Shown here: positions 33,694-35,775 of the stretch, piece after piece
Layout of the letters: the number at the start of each line of letters is the position of its first letter
Position numbering within the stretch: the stretch's first letter is position 1
Source of the DNA: Aerococcaceae bacterium
GTDB lineage: Bacteria; Bacillota; Bacilli; Lactobacillales; Aerococcaceae
Length of the DNA stretch: 35,775 nt
Assembly: GCA_030525795.1 (NCBI GenBank)
Contig: JAUNEB010000012.1
Location: 1 to 35,775, forward strand
Reading direction: 5' to 3'
Program-made: the position numbers and the translations under genes
The notes under the pieces: model-generated
Seen by the model: the letters and a program-made list of their open reading frames with translations, nothing else
What the model was told of the DNA's origin: nothing
The model's database searches: none

Positions 33694-34552
33694 TGTCCTT
33701 GCCATGCAGTTGGCTCAATTTGCGCAACGTGCCTTACTGTACGAAGTAACGCTTTCGCCAAAACCTGGGCTCGTCGACCGTTATTCCAACGGCGCACATC
33801 GAGATATGAATTTTTATACGTTTATCGATAGCGCGATTAGTTTAGTGCCTTTTTTTGAGCAATACGCCGCTATTGGCTTGCAACATCAAGGCTCGCTTCT
33901 CGATTTATTCCAAAAAATTCGGACATTAGGCATACAAGCCGAAAAAAAAATGTTAACCGCCACAAAAGGGATTAACACACATAAAGGCGCACATTTTTCA
34001 TTTGCTATTATTCTCGCAGCAACAGGCTATCATTTTCAAACAGCGCCACATGATTTTCCGCTTACTGCCCACGATACACAGACTATTTGCCAATACGTTG
34101 CTGAAATGACCGCCTCATTGATTGAGCAAGATTTCGCCAACCTATCCCAAAAGCCAACTCTTTCCCACGGCGAAAAACTGTACTTAACTTACGGAATCCG
34201 TGGCATTCGCGGAGAAGTTTCGCAAGGATTCCCGCACATCACCAAAAAAGCAATGCCGCTTTTGCGAAGTTTACTAACTACTACTTCACAAGAAACGGCA
34301 TTACTCCGCGTTTTAATTGATTTTATGGCGCACGTCGAAGACAGCAACTTGATTCATCGTGGCGGCATTTCCGCTTGGAAAAAGGTCCAACAAGAAGCGC
34401 AGCAACTAGCACAAGTCAATGACGACGCGCACTTTATTGACGCATTGCAAACTTACGACCAGACGCTTATAGAGCGCCATTTAAGTCCAGGAGGCGCAGC
34501 GGATTTACTAGCCATTTGCATTTATTTTTCCACACTAGAAGGTATCATCTAA
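33686..34552 (+). CDS. citG: Triphosphoribosyl-dephospho-CoA synthase CitG
   Basis: Makes the precursor of the citrate lyase prosthetic group from ATP and dephospho-CoA (288 aa). Family motifs are LSPKPGLVDRYSNGAHRDM (about 23-41), KGINTHKGAHFSFA (about 92-105) and a late HRGG/LSPGGAADLL. The start is TTG at 33686, overlapping citO by 8 bases with GGAG 10 bases upstream. ATG at 33704 is the alternative. The stop overlaps that of the convergent pgeF gene. Confidence 0.92.
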   Translation: MNNVLAMQLAQFAQRALLYEVTLSPKPGLVDRYSNGAHRDMNFYTFIDSAISLVPFFEQYAAIGLQHQGSLLDLFQKIRTLGIQAEKKMLTATKGINTHKGAHFSFAIILAATGYHFQTAPHDFPLTAHDTQTICQYVAEMTASLIEQDFANLSQKPTLSHGEKLYLTYGIRGIRGEVSQGFPHITKKAMPLLRSLLTTTSQETALLRVLIDFMAHVEDSNLIHRGGISAWKKVQQEAQQLAQVNDDAHFIDALQTYDQTLIERHLSPGGAADLLAICIYFSTLEGII

Positions 34553-35274
34553 CTCAACATCATTGTCACTAGCGCATTCAGCTGATAATTTGCGCCATCG
34601 CGCCTTGCCGAATGTAACGCCGCACAATCGTATGTTGAGATGGAGGATACCTCTATTTTTTCAGGCAAAATACCAGCTTCTAACAAAATACAGCGATTCG
34701 CTTCAGACAAATTCAAATAATATTTTCCTGCTTCTTTTACAAAGAAAGCATCTCGCAATCTGAATTCCGCAAAGGCATCGTACACTTCTTGTCCTACTTG
34801 ATAACTGGCAACATCAATTGTCGGACCGATGAATGCTACAATATTCGACACATCGCACCCGAATTGTTGTTGCATTTGCTGAATTGCGTTACTAGAAATA
34901 CGTTTTACCGTACTACGCCAACCCGAATGCACAACCGCTTGCACTTTTTTGACGGGGTCGAACAGCACAATCGGCGAACAATCCGCATATTTAATTAGCA
35001 ACGCAATCTTTGGCTGGTCCGTAATCAAACCATCCTTTTCCAAAAAATACTTGCCAAAATGATAATCTAGTCCATTCATTCCGTCACAATAAGCAATCTC
35101 GTTTCCATGCACTTGATTAGCAGAATAACATTCCATCGGAACAATTGGCAACTTTGCTATTATTTGCTGAACTTGATTTGACCATTCATGCACCGATTGA
35201 TTGGTACGAACATTATACGGTACTCCCGCAACAACATTTGCCAACCCCAACGCTTCAAGTAATTTTGAATTCAT
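34549..35274 (-). CDS. pgeF: Peptidoglycan editing factor PgeF / YlmD-type (LACC1) protein
   Basis: Member of the Cu-oxidase_4 (DUF152) family (241 aa). Relatives are purine nucleoside phosphorylase/laccase-like, and in E. coli remove misplaced serine from peptidoglycan precursors. Zinc/catalytic residues are recognisable: Cys in KYADCSPIVLFDP, His in VVHSGWRSTVKR, and the earlier His in SANQVHGNEI. AGGAGG lies 6 bases before ATG. Converges on citG with overlapping stop codons and no terminator between them. Function in this organism is not settled by sequence. Confidence 0.82.
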   Translation of the reverse strand: MNSKLLEALGLANVVAGVPYNVRTNQSVHEWSNQVQQIIAKLPIVPMECYSANQVHGNEIAYCDGMNGLDYHFGKYFLEKDGLITDQPKIALLIKYADCSPIVLFDPVKKVQAVVHSGWRSTVKRISSNAIQQMQQQFGCDVSNIVAFIGPTIDVASYQVGQEVYDAFAEFRLRDAFFVKEAGKYYLNLSEANRCILLEAGILPEKIEVSSISTYDCAALHSARRDGANYQLNALVTMMLS

Positions 35275-35291
35275 CCTATCCCTCCTAAAAT

Positions 35292-35323
35292 AAAAAAATG
35301 CTGCTTTTCTATTAAGAAAAGCA
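35292..35323 (-). terminator. Terminator of the tRNA cluster
   Basis: Minus strand TGCTTTTCT/AGAAAAGCA (9 bp) with a 4-base loop, followed 3 bases on by seven T residues. It lies 8 bases after the last tRNA and just before pgeF, whose expression needs either read-through or a promoter I cannot see. Confidence 0.75.
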
Positions 35324-35331
35324 ACTTCCCA

Positions 35332-35421
35332 AGGAGGATGTGGGATTCGAACCCACGCACGCTATTACACGCCTGACGGTTTTCAAGACCGTTCCCTTCA
35401 GCCGGACTTGGGTAATCCTCC
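35332..35421 (-). tRNA. tRNA-Ser (UGA)
   Basis: Class II tRNA of about 90 bases with a 7 bp acceptor stem GGAGGAT/ATCCTCC, anticodon TGA in GGTCTTGAAAACC, a long variable arm, and GGTTCGAATCC in the T arm. The discriminator reads T, and CCA is not encoded. Confidence 0.93.
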
Positions 35422-35438
35422 ATCATATAATCTAAAAA

Positions 35439-35510
35439 TGATCCGTACGGGATTCGAACCCGTGTTACCGCCGTGAAAGGGCGGTGTCTTAACCGCTTGA
35501 CCAACGGACC
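35439..35510 (-). tRNA. tRNA-Glu (UUC)
   Basis: Class I tRNA of about 72 bases. Acceptor GGTCCGT/ACGGATC with one G-U pair, anticodon TTC in CGCCCTTTCACGGCG, T arm GGGTTCGAATCCC. CCA is not encoded. Confidence 0.93.
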
Positions 35511-35523
35511 TTCATTAAAAAAA

Positions 35524-35613
35524 CGGAGAAGGAGGGATTTGAACCCTCGCGCCGCGATAAAGCGACCTACACCCTTAGCAGGGGCGCCTCTTCAGCCTCT
35601 TGAGTACTTCCCC
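35524..35613 (-). tRNA. tRNA-Ser (GCU)
   Basis: Class II tRNA of about 90 bases. Acceptor GGGGAAG/CTTCTCC with one G-U pair, anticodon GCT in CCCTGCTAAGGG, long variable arm, G discriminator as usual for serine. Confidence 0.93.
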
Positions 35614-35638
35614 ATATCCATTATTTTTCTTCCTGCTA

Positions 35639-35712
<74 letters not shown>

Positions 35713-35723
35713 GTTTCTTCTAA

Positions 35724-35775
35724 AGCGGGTGACGAGAATCGAACTCGCGACAACAGCTTGGAAGGCTGTAGTTTT
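35724..35775 (-). tRNA. tRNA-Gly (UCC), 5' end cut by window
   Basis: The 3' two-thirds of a tRNA: anticodon TCC in AGCCTTCCAAGCT, T arm GAGTTCGATTCTC, and 3' acceptor CACCCGC. The 5' half lies beyond the window. First of the visible leftward tRNA cluster. Confidence 0.88.

Noticed and set aside
35271-35504. A 77-codon reading frame across the tRNA genes
   Set aside because: It lies over tRNA-Ser and tRNA-Glu and their terminator, on the same strand, with a translation that matches nothing and no ribosome site.

Overview
The window looks like chromosome from a low-GC Gram-positive bacterium of the order Lactobacillales. The signs are strong AGGAGG-type ribosome sites, TTGACA/TATAAT-type promoters with 17-base spacers, a pneumococcus-like PotD, and a citrate fermentation locus organised like the Enterococcus faecalis one (citH-citO-citG divergent from oadH-oadD-oadB-citDEFX-oadA). 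I cannot name the genus from sequence alone. Enterococcaceae, Carnobacteriaceae and Aerococcaceae are the families I would check first.

Layout from left to right. 1-130: an outward promoter and the pot terminator. 131-3985: potABCD polyamine importer, read leftward, with its own promoter. 3998-9720: an inserted island holding an intact Type III restriction-modification system (mod-res). It is flanked by two diverged copies of a 260-295 bp non-coding element and by a 16 bp duplication of half of the lplA terminator. 9704-13760: a leftward operon of an exported protein of unknown function, an M42 aminopeptidase, a metallo-beta-lactamase-fold hydrolase and lipoate-protein ligase. 13764-19600: oppA and oppDFBC, split by terminators into separate units. 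19631-23090: recG, plsX and acpP. 23096-24509: a cytoplasmic GH13 glycosidase with a LacI-type operator. 24529-34552: the citrate locus. 34549-35274: a PgeF/YlmD-type protein. 35292-35775: a leftward tRNA cluster (Gly, Ile, Ser, Glu, Ser), with Gly cut by the window end.

How the citrate genes work together: CitH imports citrate. CitDEF lyase splits it to acetate and oxaloacetate. CitG and CitX make and attach the lyase prosthetic group. OadA, OadD (biotin carrier), OadH and the membrane pump OadB decarboxylate oxaloacetate to pyruvate while moving sodium. CitO, a GntR regulator, and CcpA (cre site) are the likely controllers. The usual citrate lyase ligase gene citC is not in the locus. A 47-residue membrane microprotein sits between oadB and citD.

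The most interesting part is the restriction-modification island. The mod mRNA leader carries a short ORF with a perfect (AT)10 run, followed by a terminator-like hairpin just before mod. The repeat length decides whether translation of the leader stops before the hairpin or runs through it to the mod start. This would be a length-variable, translation-linked attenuator for a methyltransferase. The DNA-recognition part of mod is also a sharply AT-rich block inside a GC-richer gene, as expected after exchange of the recognition domain.
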